Source of the DNA: Sphingorhabdus sp. EL138 | GTDB taxonomy: Bacteria; Pseudomonadota; Alphaproteobacteria; Sphingomonadales; Sphingomonadaceae | Direction of reading: 5' to 3' | Length of the DNA: 64,000 nucleotides | Assembly (NCBI RefSeq): GCF_945890115.1 | Contig: NZ_CAMDCK010000006.1 | Span: 61,792 to 125,791 of the forward strand | Part shown: one piece after another, positions 43,284 through 52,082 of the stretch | Position numbering within the stretch: the stretch's first letter is position 1 | Layout of the letters: each line of letters starts with the position of its first letter | Translations under genes and position numbers: made by a program | Notes under the pieces: generated by a model | Told to the model about the DNA's origin: nothing | What the model saw: the letters and a program-made list of their open reading frames with translations, nothing else | Databases searched by the model: none

Positions 43284-44215
43284 GCCAGCGCTTTGCGAAG
43301 CGCTCGGATGTTGTCATCTTCGGCCCGTATCGTAACATTTGCTTCTGCGGCAATTTTGAAACCGTGAAAACAGCCGGGATAGACGATCAACTCCACCGGT
43401 ACTCCTGCTCTGGTAAGTCGCGCAGTATAGGCGAGACATTCGTCGACGAACAGATCAAGCGATCCGACCGCGATGTAAGCGGGAGGCAGGTCGGATTGTG
43501 ACGTTGCGCGGGCAGCCGAACCATATGGGTCTGCGGTATTTATTCCCAAATAGGCGTCCCGGCAAAACGCACTGTTTGCGCGGGTCCAGACAAATTCGCC
43601 TGTGAACGGATTAGCATCTTCCGACCCTGCCAATCGATCATCAAGGCGCGGTGCCTCAAGATGTTGAAACGCGATTTTATACTCGCCGCGATCACGCGCC
43701 ATCAAGCATAGGCAGGCGGCCATCGCGCCACCAGCGCTGCCGCCGCTGACTGCGATGCGATCCGGATTGATGCCCAATATATCGCATTGTTCGTTCAGCC
43801 AGCGCAGCGCCGCATAGGCGTCGTCCATTGGCCCGGGAAACGGCGTTTCGGGGGCCAGGCGATAATCAACCGAAAGCACGAGGCATCCCAGTTCCGCCGC
43901 CCACCGCATCAACTGTGGCTGGTCCATTTCGGGAATACCCAGAACATGCCCGCCCCCGTGGAAATGCAATATGGCTGGCATGTTCGTGCCCGAGGTCCGT
44001 GGCTGGATCAGCAGGCAGCGAATATCGCGACCGTCATCACCCGACGGGATATTTATGACGTTGGAACTTACCGGAAAATCCGGCAACGGGCGCGCCGCCA
44101 TCATCTGGGGAATAGCCGACCGTATCATTGGCAGCGTCTCCGCCGACAATGTCATTGGCGGAAAAGCGTCCAGCATCGGCAGCAGTTCAGGGTCTACCAG
44201 ATAGCGCGTGGTCAT
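43280..44215 (-). CDS. Alpha/beta hydrolase, hormone-sensitive-lipase family
   Basis: A 311-residue esterase: oxyanion motif HFHGGGHVLG, nucleophile GGSAGGAMAA, acid in GSLDLFVDE, and His in YPGCFHGF, the full HSL-family triad. DYRLAPETPFP is the usual conserved loop. It probably opens an ester or lactone intermediate. It is coupled to acyl-CoA dehydrogenase upstream and MaoC hydratase downstream. Confidence 0.9.
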   Translation of the reverse strand: MTTRYLVDPELLPMLDAFPPMTLSAETLPMIRSAIPQMMAARPLPDFPVSSNVINIPSGDDGRDIRCLLIQPRTSGTNMPAILHFHGGGHVLGIPEMDQPQLMRWAAELGCLVLSVDYRLAPETPFPGPMDDAYAALRWLNEQCDILGINPDRIAVSGGSAGGAMAACLCLMARDRGEYKIAFQHLEAPRLDDRLAGSEDANPFTGEFVWTRANSAFCRDAYLGINTADPYGSAARATSQSDLPPAYIAVGSLDLFVDECLAYTARLTRAGVPVELIVYPGCFHGFKIAAEANVTIRAEDDNIRALRKALA

Positions 44216-45372
44216 TTGTTTCTTTTCCGGTCATCAAGCCCAAGGCTTCGTCCGATAATTTCTTTCATTATCTCCGACGTGCCGCCAAAGATACGGCTGA
44301 TGCGCGCGTCTTGATAGATACCGCAGATACGATATTCTTCCATATAGCCTGCGCCTCCGTGTAGTTGAAGGCATTGATCGACTACACGGGCCTCCAGTTC
44401 GCTTGTTAGTAGCTTTGCCGCAGCAGCATCGTCAGCTGTCAATTCGCCGTTGTTAAGCAAAAGCACACTCTGATCGATATAGCATTGCATAGCATCAAGT
44501 TCGGCTTTCATTTCGGCCATCTTGAAACGGCTGTTCTGGAACGTGCCGATAGGCTGCCCAAACGCCTTGCGTTCCTTTATGTATTCAAGCGTGATATCGA
44601 ATGCAACTTGCGCGGTGGTCTGGAATATAATAGCTGCGACCAAGCGTTCCTGCGCTAAAAAACGAGCAAGATATTTGAAGCCCATTGTCGCATCGCCAAT
44701 GACGTTGGCCTTGGGCACCTTCACATCATTAAAAAAGAGTTCTGCGGTGTCCTGCGCTTTAAGTCCCATCTTTTTCAATTTACGACCGCGTTCAAATCCT
44801 TCCATCCCGCGCTCGACCAAGAATAACCCGAGTCCGTGGCTGCTTTCCGGATCGGTGCGGGCCGCGACAACGACGACATCGGCAAGGATGCCATTGGAGA
44901 TATAGGTTTTCGAACCGTTTAAAACCCAGTGATCGCCCATATCAACGGCACGGCTTTTCATGCCAGCCAAATCGCTGCCAGTGCCCGGTTCGGTCATGGC
45001 TACCGCAAGGATTTTTTCACCGCTGACTATGCCCGGCATGAACCGCGCCTTTTGTTCGTCTGTCCCGAGCTTCGCGATATAGGGCGCTACAAGATTGCTG
45101 TGCAAATGGAGATAGAACCCGAGATCGCCGTGGCGGGTGTTTTCCTCCATGATAATTTGCTCAAAGCGGAAATCCTCGATCCCAAGGCCGCCATATTGTT
45201 CCTCAGCCCATGTGCAGAGCAGTCCGTTTGCACCCGCTTTGGTAAAGGCCTCGCGGTCAACAATACCGGCTTCGTGCCAGCGTTCGACATTCGGCCAAAT
45301 CTCGGTCTGCATGAATTTGCGGACCGAATCGCGAAACTGGTCATGTTCAAGTTCGAAAGTTACGCGACGCAT
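44212..45372 (-). CDS. Acyl-CoA dehydrogenase
   Basis: A 386-residue flavoprotein. AVAMTEPGTGSDLAGMKSRA is the FAD/substrate loop, ERKAFGQPIGTFQNSRFKMA is the family signature, and QLHGGAGYMEEYRI carries the likely catalytic Glu. It oxidises acyl-CoA to 2-enoyl-CoA and passes electrons to ETF. It is first gene of a three-gene operon (dehydrogenase, esterase, hydratase), divergent from a TetR regulator with a 143-bp shared promoter region. Confidence 0.93.
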   Translation of the reverse strand: MRRVTFELEHDQFRDSVRKFMQTEIWPNVERWHEAGIVDREAFTKAGANGLLCTWAEEQYGGLGIEDFRFEQIIMEENTRHGDLGFYLHLHSNLVAPYIAKLGTDEQKARFMPGIVSGEKILAVAMTEPGTGSDLAGMKSRAVDMGDHWVLNGSKTYISNGILADVVVVAARTDPESSHGLGLFLVERGMEGFERGRKLKKMGLKAQDTAELFFNDVKVPKANVIGDATMGFKYLARFLAQERLVAAIIFQTTAQVAFDITLEYIKERKAFGQPIGTFQNSRFKMAEMKAELDAMQCYIDQSVLLLNNGELTADDAAAAKLLTSELEARVVDQCLQLHGGAGYMEEYRICGIYQDARISRIFGGTSEIMKEIIGRSLGLDDRKRNK

Positions 45373-45473
45373 ATAAGCTTCCCAGAATCCATGTGGTTAA
45401 ACGACGGTCTAGTGCAATATCTCACCGATATCTTTACCTATCGACGGGCGGGCGAGGCCGTGACTTGATAATT

Positions 45474-45488
45474 TTACCGTTAATGTAA
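45474..45488. promoter_or_regulatory. Possible TetR operator between acyl-CoA dehydrogenase and tetR
   Basis: The site fits TTACnnTnAnnGTAA, an imperfect 15-bp palindrome in the divergent gap 45373-45515, some 30 bases from the regulator start. It is AT-rich compared with the flanks. A TetR-family regulator gene directly beside it makes an operator plausible, but the symmetry is modest. Confidence 0.35.
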
Positions 45489-45515
45489 GCTTGGGAACGC
45501 GCAAGGATCAAAAGG

Positions 45516-46157
45516 TTGAACAAACACTCTTCTGCAACGACTATCGCTCGCATTCTGATTTCCGCGCGTGATGCCTTTGCCGAACATGGATTTGACGGCG
45601 CGCGGCTTGATGCCATCGCAAAAGACGCGGGCGTCACCAAGCAACTGGTATATCATTATTTCAAAACCAAGGAAGAACTTTACGGTGTTGTATTGGACCG
45701 GGTGGCAGAGGAGATGCGCGTCCTGCTCGAAGATCCTGACTATGAGATATTACCGCCTTCAGAAGCATTACGCCGTTTCGCAGAACGGGTGCACAACGCG
45801 CTGGCGGAGCGGCCATATATGGTGGCTATGACGCTCGATCAGGGGCTGCACCGGGGAGTGCACGTATCGCGCCGCTCCCAGTATATTCCAACGGTAAAGC
45901 AATTCGTTGCCAATTCCATCCAGCCAATATTGGAACGCGGGGCGGATCAAGGTGTGTTCAGGGCAAATGTTGATCCATTCTTGTTTTACTGGACCGCCTT
46001 TTCCATCCTTTCGGCGGTGTTTATGCAGCGTTGGGATATGTCCTCAACCACCAAAATCGCCTTTGACGGAGATGCCGGCATTGGCCTGTGGAACGCCCAC
46101 AGTATCGATTTCATCCTTCACGCATTACGGCCCGAAACGTCTGCTTTACTCCGGTAA
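45516..46157 (+). CDS. TetR-family transcriptional regulator
   Basis: A 213-residue TetR regulator starting at TTG 45516 with AAGGA eight bases upstream. The HTH is in ISARDAFAEHGFDGARLDAI then AKDAGVTKQLVYHYFKTKEE at residues 14-55. The C-terminal domain resembles the TetR_C CECR-like group. Divergent from the acyl-CoA dehydrogenase operon, which it probably controls, perhaps responding to an acyl-CoA. A rare TTG start suggests low expression. Confidence 0.87.
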   Translation: MNKHSSATTIARILISARDAFAEHGFDGARLDAIAKDAGVTKQLVYHYFKTKEELYGVVLDRVAEEMRVLLEDPDYEILPPSEALRRFAERVHNALAERPYMVAMTLDQGLHRGVHVSRRSQYIPTVKQFVANSIQPILERGADQGVFRANVDPFLFYWTAFSILSAVFMQRWDMSSTTKIAFDGDAGIGLWNAHSIDFILHALRPETSALLR

Positions 46158-46166
46158 AAAGAAGGG

Positions 46167-46187
46167 TGCTGCACCTGCCGTGCAGCA
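46167..46187 (+). terminator. Hairpin after tetR
   Basis: TGCTGCAC and GTGCAGCA form a perfect 8-bp stem with a 5-nt loop, ten bases after the tetR stop. No run of T follows, so it may be a weak or factor-assisted terminator or an mRNA-stabilising hairpin. Confidence 0.45.
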
Positions 46188-46247
46188 GATGTAAACCGCG
46201 AATTGAGAGTTCGAGATAATCGACCCTATCAGCTGGAGAGGTGTCTT

Positions 46248-46535
46248 ATGAGTTCCTGCATTGTGGGTGTGGTCAACAAGAATGACCTTGAGAAATATGA
46301 CATTTACGCAGGCGCGGGATATCAGTCGCTCGCCGGTTTCGAGGTGGAAGTCATGGTCGCTGAAAGCCCGGAGGTGCTCGAAGGCAACTTCCCAGGATCG
46401 ACTCTGATCGTCATGAAGTTCAAGGGCGATGGCGACGCGTTAAAATGGTTCCAGTCCGAGGCATATCAAACCGCGATCCCAATTCGGCACGCCTCAGCGG
46501 ATACCGCTTTCATGATCCACTTTACTACGGCGTAG
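46248..46535 (+). CDS. DUF1330-like small protein
   Basis: A 95-residue protein from ATG 46248 (GGAGAGG upstream). It has the dimeric alpha/beta-barrel pattern of DUF1330: KNDLEKYDIYAGAGYQSLAG, then STLIVMKFKGDGDALKWFQS and a YQTAIPIR segment. The biochemical role of the domain is not settled. It is ten bases upstream of the NADH:flavin oxidoreductase gene and so probably expressed with it. Confidence 0.75.
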   Translation: MSSCIVGVVNKNDLEKYDIYAGAGYQSLAGFEVEVMVAESPEVLEGNFPGSTLIVMKFKGDGDALKWFQSEAYQTAIPIRHASADTAFMIHFTTA

Positions 46536-46545
46536 GAGCGCAATC

Positions 46546-48510
46546 ATGAGCAAATTCAAGCACCTTTTCAGCCCGATGAAGATAGGGTCATTGGAGGTCC
46601 GCAACCGGGTCTTCATGTCTCCGCACGGGATGGTTGGTCTGGGTATCGGAACCGATCAGCAGGTGGGATATTTTGAAGCGCGAGCCAAAGGTGGCGTCGG
46701 CTTTATGGGGATTGCCAGTTGTCAGGTTACGCCCGCGCCATTGGTGCCGCCGGGCTGGTTCATTCGCGCTTATGCCCGCGAAGATATTCCCGCGATGAAG
46801 CGGATAGTGGATGCCGCGCACAAGCACGGTACCAAGATTTTCGTGCAGGGTGTCTGGATGATGGCTGATCCGGAACAGGCTCAGGCTTCTGGGATGGCAC
46901 CCCATACCGTGCTTAGTGACAGCCAGCCCCGTTCGATGACCGTCGCCGAGATCAAGGCACTAGTGGAGGCGCACGTGATCTCCGCGCTGCACGCCGAAGA
47001 GGCTGGCGCTGATGGTTTCGAATTCCCGATTGGCGGTGGTGCGGGGCTGCAAAGCTTTACCTCTCCGCTCTACAATTATCGAACCGATGACTATGGCGGC
47101 AGCCTCGAAAACCGGATGCGGATGGTAATGGAGATCATCGATGGAATCCGGCAACGGTGTCGGTCGAACTTCGTTCTGGGCGTCGCCGTCAACGCCGACG
47201 ATGCGACGCTTGGTGGCGAAGGGCTGAGCGAAGGGCTCGGTATATGCAAGTTGCTATCTGATAGCGGAAAAGTCGATTGGTTGCGGATCACGGCGCGCGG
47301 GCAAAAGCCGCAGATGACACATTTTCATTATCCGTCATCGTACATGCCTGAAGGCACGCATCTTTATGCCGCGGCTGAGGTTAAAAAAGTCGTGAATATC
47401 CCCGTGGTCAGCGGCGGACGAATTTTAAGTGCGGCCTATGGCGATCAGGCGATTGAAGACGGTAAATGCGACATGATCTTCGTCGCCCGATCCGTCATCG
47501 CCGACGCCGAATGGCCGAACAAGTCGCGGAACGGGCAGGATGCTGAAATCCGCACCTGTATCGGCGATCTTGAGGGGTGCTTTTTGCGGTCCTGCATCGG
47601 GCATCCGGTCGGTTGTACCGTCAACCCCGAAATAGGCCATGAACACGAACCGCCGCTGGAAAAGGCGTCGGTCATCAAAAAGGTTGTCGTTGCCGGCGGC
47701 GGTCCGGCCGGGCTTCAGGCGGCAATGGTCGCGGCACAGCGTGGCCATCAAGTCATTCTACTTGAAAAGTCGGGCATATTGGGCGGGCATGTGACCTTAC
47801 AGGCCACGCTTCCGGGGCTGGAAGATCGCAGCGACATTATCCGCTGGCTGACGTTGCAACTCGGCAAGCTTGGCGTCGATATTCGGTTAAGCACTGAAGC
47901 GACGCCAGCGTTGTTAACCGACCTCGGCGCGGAGGCTGTGGTGATCGCAACCGGCGCGCGGTACACCAAAACAGGGGTCAGCAAAAACCAGCTTGCTCCG
48001 ATCCCAGGCTGTCACTTTGACCATGTTCTGACGCCCGAAGATTTGCTGCTCGAAGACGTGCGGGTCGGCAAAAAAATCGTCGTGTGCGATAACACGTCGT
48101 ACGAGGTCGGACCTGGCATTGCCGAATATCTGGCCGATCAGGGTAAAGAGGTCGTCTTTGTCACCATGGACAGCGGCCTTGCCATGTCTGTGACCGAAAT
48201 CGGCATCAATAAGGTAATCAGCAAGCGGCTGTTGCCAAAAGTGCGGTTCATTCCCACCACTTTGATCAAAGAGATTGATCCCGCCAACGTCGCACTGGCG
48301 AACATCTACACCGGCGAATCCACTATGCTTGAGGACGTTGATAACATTATCCTCGTGACATCTAAGCCGCCGGAGGAGGCGCTTTTCCATGCGTTGCAAG
48401 GCACCGCGCTGGAGCTCCATCTAATCGGAGACGCCCGTGAAGCGCGCTGGAGTGTGTTTGCGACTGACGAAGCGATCAAGGATGGACGACGGGCTGGCTT
48501 GCGACTCTAA
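46546..48510 (+). CDS. NADH:flavin oxidoreductase / 2,4-dienoyl-CoA-reductase-like, altered Fe-S motif
   Basis: A 654-residue three-part enzyme: an N-terminal OYE barrel (FSPMKIGSLEVRNRVFMSPH, DYGGSLENRMRM), a cluster segment and a C-terminal FAD/NAD domain (KVVVAGGGPAGLQAAMVAAQ). It reduces enoate or dienoyl-type double bonds. The cluster region reads C338-x2-D341-x3-C345-x4-C350-x6-C357. The usual pattern is CxxC-x3-C-x11-C, so the second ligand position is Asp and an extra Cys sits at 350. Bile-acid BaiCD/BaiH-like enzymes share this architecture. It ends just before a strong hairpin. Confidence 0.88.
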   Translation: MSKFKHLFSPMKIGSLEVRNRVFMSPHGMVGLGIGTDQQVGYFEARAKGGVGFMGIASCQVTPAPLVPPGWFIRAYAREDIPAMKRIVDAAHKHGTKIFVQGVWMMADPEQAQASGMAPHTVLSDSQPRSMTVAEIKALVEAHVISALHAEEAGADGFEFPIGGGAGLQSFTSPLYNYRTDDYGGSLENRMRMVMEIIDGIRQRCRSNFVLGVAVNADDATLGGEGLSEGLGICKLLSDSGKVDWLRITARGQKPQMTHFHYPSSYMPEGTHLYAAAEVKKVVNIPVVSGGRILSAAYGDQAIEDGKCDMIFVARSVIADAEWPNKSRNGQDAEIRTCIGDLEGCFLRSCIGHPVGCTVNPEIGHEHEPPLEKASVIKKVVVAGGGPAGLQAAMVAAQRGHQVILLEKSGILGGHVTLQATLPGLEDRSDIIRWLTLQLGKLGVDIRLSTEATPALLTDLGAEAVVIATGARYTKTGVSKNQLAPIPGCHFDHVLTPEDLLLEDVRVGKKIVVCDNTSYEVGPGIAEYLADQGKEVVFVTMDSGLAMSVTEIGINKVISKRLLPKVRFIPTTLIKEIDPANVALANIYTGESTMLEDVDNIILVTSKPPEEALFHALQGTALELHLIGDAREARWSVFATDEAIKDGRRAGLRL

Positions 48511-48519
48511 GTCACAAGT

Positions 48520-48557
48520 CAAACCCGTTCTGCTTTTCTCAAGCCAGAACGGGTTTG
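48520..48557. terminator. Convergent terminator hairpin
   Basis: A perfect 13-bp stem, CAAACCCGTTCTG pairing with CAGAACGGGTTTG, with a 12-nt loop, lies between the convergent stops of the oxidoreductase (48510) and the fused hydratase/dehydrogenase gene (48596). It lacks a clear T-run but its position and strength fit a bidirectional transcription end. Confidence 0.7.
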
Positions 48558-48595
48558 GTGCCTGTCTTCATAGATGGGTTGAGATTTTTCCCAGC

Positions 48596-50722
48596 TCAAT
48601 AGAAGCCTGTGCCAGTCGCCGCGCGTTCCCGGAGCCATGCCGATGGCGCAAAGCGTGGTCCGAACTTTTGTGCGAGCCGGTCGCATTCGGTCACAAACTT
48701 TGCGACGCCGATGGTGTCGATATATGACAGAGTTCCGCCAGTCCAAGCGGGAAAGCCCCAGCCATAGACTGCGCCCAAGTCGCCGTCTTCGGATGTCTCG
48801 ATAACATTTTCTTCACGGCAGCGGGCGGTTTCAATTGCTTGTGCATAGAGAAAACGCTGCTTCAATTCTGCGACGTCATAGTCAGCTGAAACCGGAAAAA
48901 TATCCGAAAGGCCAGACCAGAGCTTTTTCCCGCCCTCAGCCGGATAATCATAAAAGCCGCCGCCGGTTTTCCGGCCGGAGCGTCCCTGCGCCTTCATTTT
49001 CTTCATCGCCGAAACACCAGCGGGGACGATATATTTGCTGCCCTCTTGCTCGATGGCTTGCTCGACAATTTTCAGCGGCAAATCGAAGGTCAGTTCATCG
49101 AGTAACGCCAGCGGCCCCACTGGCATCCCAACGGCCTTAGCGGCATTTTCGATGACTGCGGGCGGAACGCCTTCCTCCAGCATTGCGCCGCCTTCGTGGA
49201 TCAGCGTCTGGAACACGCGGCTGGTGTAGAAGCCCCTGCTGTCATTGACGACAATCGGCGTTTTCCGCAGCTTGGCAACGAAATCGAGCGCAACGGCGAG
49301 CGTTGCCGGGCTGGTCTTTGCGCCCTTGATGATTTCCACTAGACCCATGCGGTCAACGGGCGAAAAGAAGTGTAGCCCAATGAACTGGTCGGGCCGCGCC
49401 GACGCCTCGGCCAATGTCGAGATCGGCAAAGTCGATGTGTTAGACGCATAGACCGTGGTCGCTGGGATAATCGCCTCAGCCTTGCGGGTGGTTTCAGCCT
49501 TGATGTTGATATCTTCGAACACGGCCTCGATGATCAAGTCGCACCCTTCAAGCAAGGCGAAGTCATCGGTCGGAGTTATCCGGGTAAGAATCGCGTCGGC
49601 TTTGTCCTGCGCCATGCTGCCGCGCGCGATCTGTTTGCCGAGAACGGTTTCGGAATAGGCTTTGCCCTTGGTTGCACTTTCGACGTCGCGGTCGATTAGG
49701 ACAACATCAACGCCGACTTGCGCCGAAACAAGCGCGATACCGGCGCCCATCATGCCTGCGCCGAGCACGCCGATTTTTTTGAATTCGGCCTTTGGGATGC
49801 CAGCAGGCCTGCCAGCACCGCGCTCGGCAGCGCCCTTTGACAGAAACGTCGTTCGGATGATGTTACGCGAAACCGGGCTGGTCAAAAGCTTGGCGAAATA
49901 TTTGGATTCGACCGCCAGCGCCTTATCAAAAGGCAGTATCGCACCCTCATAGATGCACGACAGGATCGCGATGGGGGCAGGCAGGTTGTAGCCTGATTTG
50001 GCAACCGATCCCGATGTGATCATCATTCCGGCGGAATATTCCGGGATAATCAGCCCGCGTTGTTCGGGCAGGGCATAGCCCTTTACATCCCAGGGCTTGA
50101 CCGGATCGGGACCCGTGGCGAGCCACGCCCGAGCCGCTGCATCCATTTCGGCGACTGGAACAACGGCATCAACAATGCCCAGCGCCAAAGCTTCTGCGCC
50201 TTTGACCGCGCGTCCTGAAAGCAGCAGCTCTGTGCCGATCTTCATTCCAGCGATGCGGATAAGGCGTTGCGTACCGCCCGATCCTGGCAATAGTCCGACA
50301 TTGACCTCGGGCAGGCCAACCACAGCTTTGGGGTCATCGACAAGGACGCGGTAATGGCATGCTAGAGCCAGCTCAAACCCGCCACCCAGAGCCAAGCCGT
50401 TCATCACGGCAACCCACGCCTTACCCGATGTTTCTATCGCGCGGTGCATCGCGCTGGCCTTTTGGCTGAATGCAAATGCGCTTTTCAGCGTCATCGTGTC
50501 ATAGCCCTGAACCAGCAATTTCAGATCGGCTCCTGCCATGAAAGTGGGTTTGCCCGATGTCAGGATTACACCTTTTATGCCGTCGTCGGCAGCGATCTGC
50601 GCGGTTGCCTCCATCATTTCGGCAATGAACGCGTCGGAAACGAGATTCATCGATTCGTCGGCGTTGTCGAGCGTAAGCGTTGCAAAGCCGTCAGCGGCTG
50701 TTTCGATTTTCATATGTCGCAT
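48596..50722 (-). CDS. fadJ: Bifunctional enoyl-CoA hydratase / 3-hydroxyacyl-CoA dehydrogenase
   Basis: A 708-residue FadB/FadJ-type alpha subunit. The crotonase domain has GKPTFMAGADLKLL and GGGFELALACHYRVL, with VGLPEVNVGLLPG. The dehydrogenase domain starts with IGVLGAGMMGAGIALVSAQ near residue 320 and has FIGLHFFSPVDRMGLVEIIKG and a C-terminal 3HCDH repeat. It hydrates enoyl-CoA and oxidises (S)-3-hydroxyacyl-CoA. Directly downstream of the thiolase (15-nt gap), the two would form a beta-oxidation complex. The FadJ name is by type; FadB is as valid. Confidence 0.93.
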   Translation of the reverse strand: MRHMKIETAADGFATLTLDNADESMNLVSDAFIAEMMEATAQIAADDGIKGVILTSGKPTFMAGADLKLLVQGYDTMTLKSAFAFSQKASAMHRAIETSGKAWVAVMNGLALGGGFELALACHYRVLVDDPKAVVGLPEVNVGLLPGSGGTQRLIRIAGMKIGTELLLSGRAVKGAEALALGIVDAVVPVAEMDAAARAWLATGPDPVKPWDVKGYALPEQRGLIIPEYSAGMMITSGSVAKSGYNLPAPIAILSCIYEGAILPFDKALAVESKYFAKLLTSPVSRNIIRTTFLSKGAAERGAGRPAGIPKAEFKKIGVLGAGMMGAGIALVSAQVGVDVVLIDRDVESATKGKAYSETVLGKQIARGSMAQDKADAILTRITPTDDFALLEGCDLIIEAVFEDINIKAETTRKAEAIIPATTVYASNTSTLPISTLAEASARPDQFIGLHFFSPVDRMGLVEIIKGAKTSPATLAVALDFVAKLRKTPIVVNDSRGFYTSRVFQTLIHEGGAMLEEGVPPAVIENAAKAVGMPVGPLALLDELTFDLPLKIVEQAIEQEGSKYIVPAGVSAMKKMKAQGRSGRKTGGGFYDYPAEGGKKLWSGLSDIFPVSADYDVAELKQRFLYAQAIETARCREENVIETSEDGDLGAVYGWGFPAWTGGTLSYIDTIGVAKFVTECDRLAQKFGPRFAPSAWLRERAATGTGFY

Positions 50723-50737
50723 GGGAAATCCTTCGCG

Positions 50738-51940
50738 TCAGACGCGTTCAATGATTGTTGCGGTGCCAAGCCCGTTGGCGGCACACAAAGTGATGAGGCC
50801 GGTTGATTTGCCCGTGCGTTCCAATTCGTCGAGAACAATACCGGTAATCATCGCGCCAGTCGCACCGAGCGGATGGCCCATGGCAATCGCTCCGCCGCAC
50901 ACATTGACTTTGTCGTGCGGGATATTGAGGTGCTTCATATAGCGCAGAACGACGCTGGCGAAAGCTTCGTTGAGTTCGAACAGGTCTATATCGCCGACCT
51001 CCATACCCGCATTCTTCAACGCCTTTTTGGTCACATCGGCAGGCGCGGTCAGCATGATGGTGGGTTCCGATCCCATTGATGCATAGGACACGACGCGTGC
51101 CCGTGGCTTCATTCCAGCGCGTTCGCCAAATTCTTTGGACCCGATCATCACAACGCCCGAACCATCGACGATGCCAGAGCTGTTGCCGCCGTGGTGGACG
51201 TAGGACAGCTCCTCGATTTCGGGATAGCGCGCCTTGGCGACATTCTCGAAGCCGCCCTTGCCAAGTCCCTCAAATGCCGCTTTCAACTTGCCGAGGCTTT
51301 CGACCGTTGTGCCCGGCCGCATATGCTCATCATGATCGAGCAGCACTTCACCGATCACATCCTTGACGGGAACTATGGCCCCTTTGAAGCGACCTTCAGC
51401 CCAGCTTTGCGCTGCGCGCCGTTGGCTTTCTGCGGCAAAGCCGTCGACGTCTTCGCGGGTAAAGCCATCAAGCGTCGCGATCATATCCGCGCCAATTCCC
51501 TGCGGTGCATAATGGTTGTGAAACGCAACATCCGGGTCGGACGTCCATGCGCCGCTGTCATACCCCATGACGGTACGGCTCATGCTTTCGACACCGCCTC
51601 CGATACCCGCCTGCATCACGCCTGCATGGACCTGAGCGGCGATCAAATTGACGGCATCAAGGCCGGACGCGCAAAAACGGTGTACTTGCTGGCCGGCAAC
51701 GCTTTCAGCATAGCCAGCATTCAGAACTGCAGCACGCGCGAGAACGCCGCCTTGTTCGCCAACCGGCTGCGCCGTGCCGATGATGACATCGTCGAGCAAC
51801 GCCGTGTCGAGCGAATTGCGGTCACGCACGGCTTCTAGCAACTGCGTTACCAGTTGGACCGATGTGACCTCATGCAGTGCTCCATCGGGCCGACCCTTGC
51901 CACGCGGCGTGCGCACATGATCGAAGATATAGGCGTCCAT
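50738..51940 (-). CDS. Acetyl-CoA acetyltransferase (thiolase)
   Basis: A 400-residue thiolase. The nucleophilic Cys is in HRFCASGLDAVN near residue 90, the thiolase loop is HHGGNSSGIVDGSG, and the C-terminal CGGAIAMGHPLGATGA carries the His of the active site. It is the beta-oxidation partner (FadA/FadI type) of the downstream hydratase/dehydrogenase. Start ATG 51940 has AAGGAAAC upstream; a TTG one codon earlier is in frame. Confidence 0.94.
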   Translation of the reverse strand: MDAYIFDHVRTPRGKGRPDGALHEVTSVQLVTQLLEAVRDRNSLDTALLDDVIIGTAQPVGEQGGVLARAAVLNAGYAESVAGQQVHRFCASGLDAVNLIAAQVHAGVMQAGIGGGVESMSRTVMGYDSGAWTSDPDVAFHNHYAPQGIGADMIATLDGFTREDVDGFAAESQRRAAQSWAEGRFKGAIVPVKDVIGEVLLDHDEHMRPGTTVESLGKLKAAFEGLGKGGFENVAKARYPEIEELSYVHHGGNSSGIVDGSGVVMIGSKEFGERAGMKPRARVVSYASMGSEPTIMLTAPADVTKKALKNAGMEVGDIDLFELNEAFASVVLRYMKHLNIPHDKVNVCGGAIAMGHPLGATGAMITGIVLDELERTGKSTGLITLCAANGLGTATIIERV

Positions 51941-52082
51941 CAAAGTTTCCTTGAGATTTTACGTTGAACCGGATTGCTTTGCTCTCCGCATCAACAAAGG
52001 CCGCTGAACACCTATCGAAGGGAGGGGCGCGGTCATGCCAAGCCACCCTAGTCAATGCAAAGAGGCGCGGGAGGATAATTTC

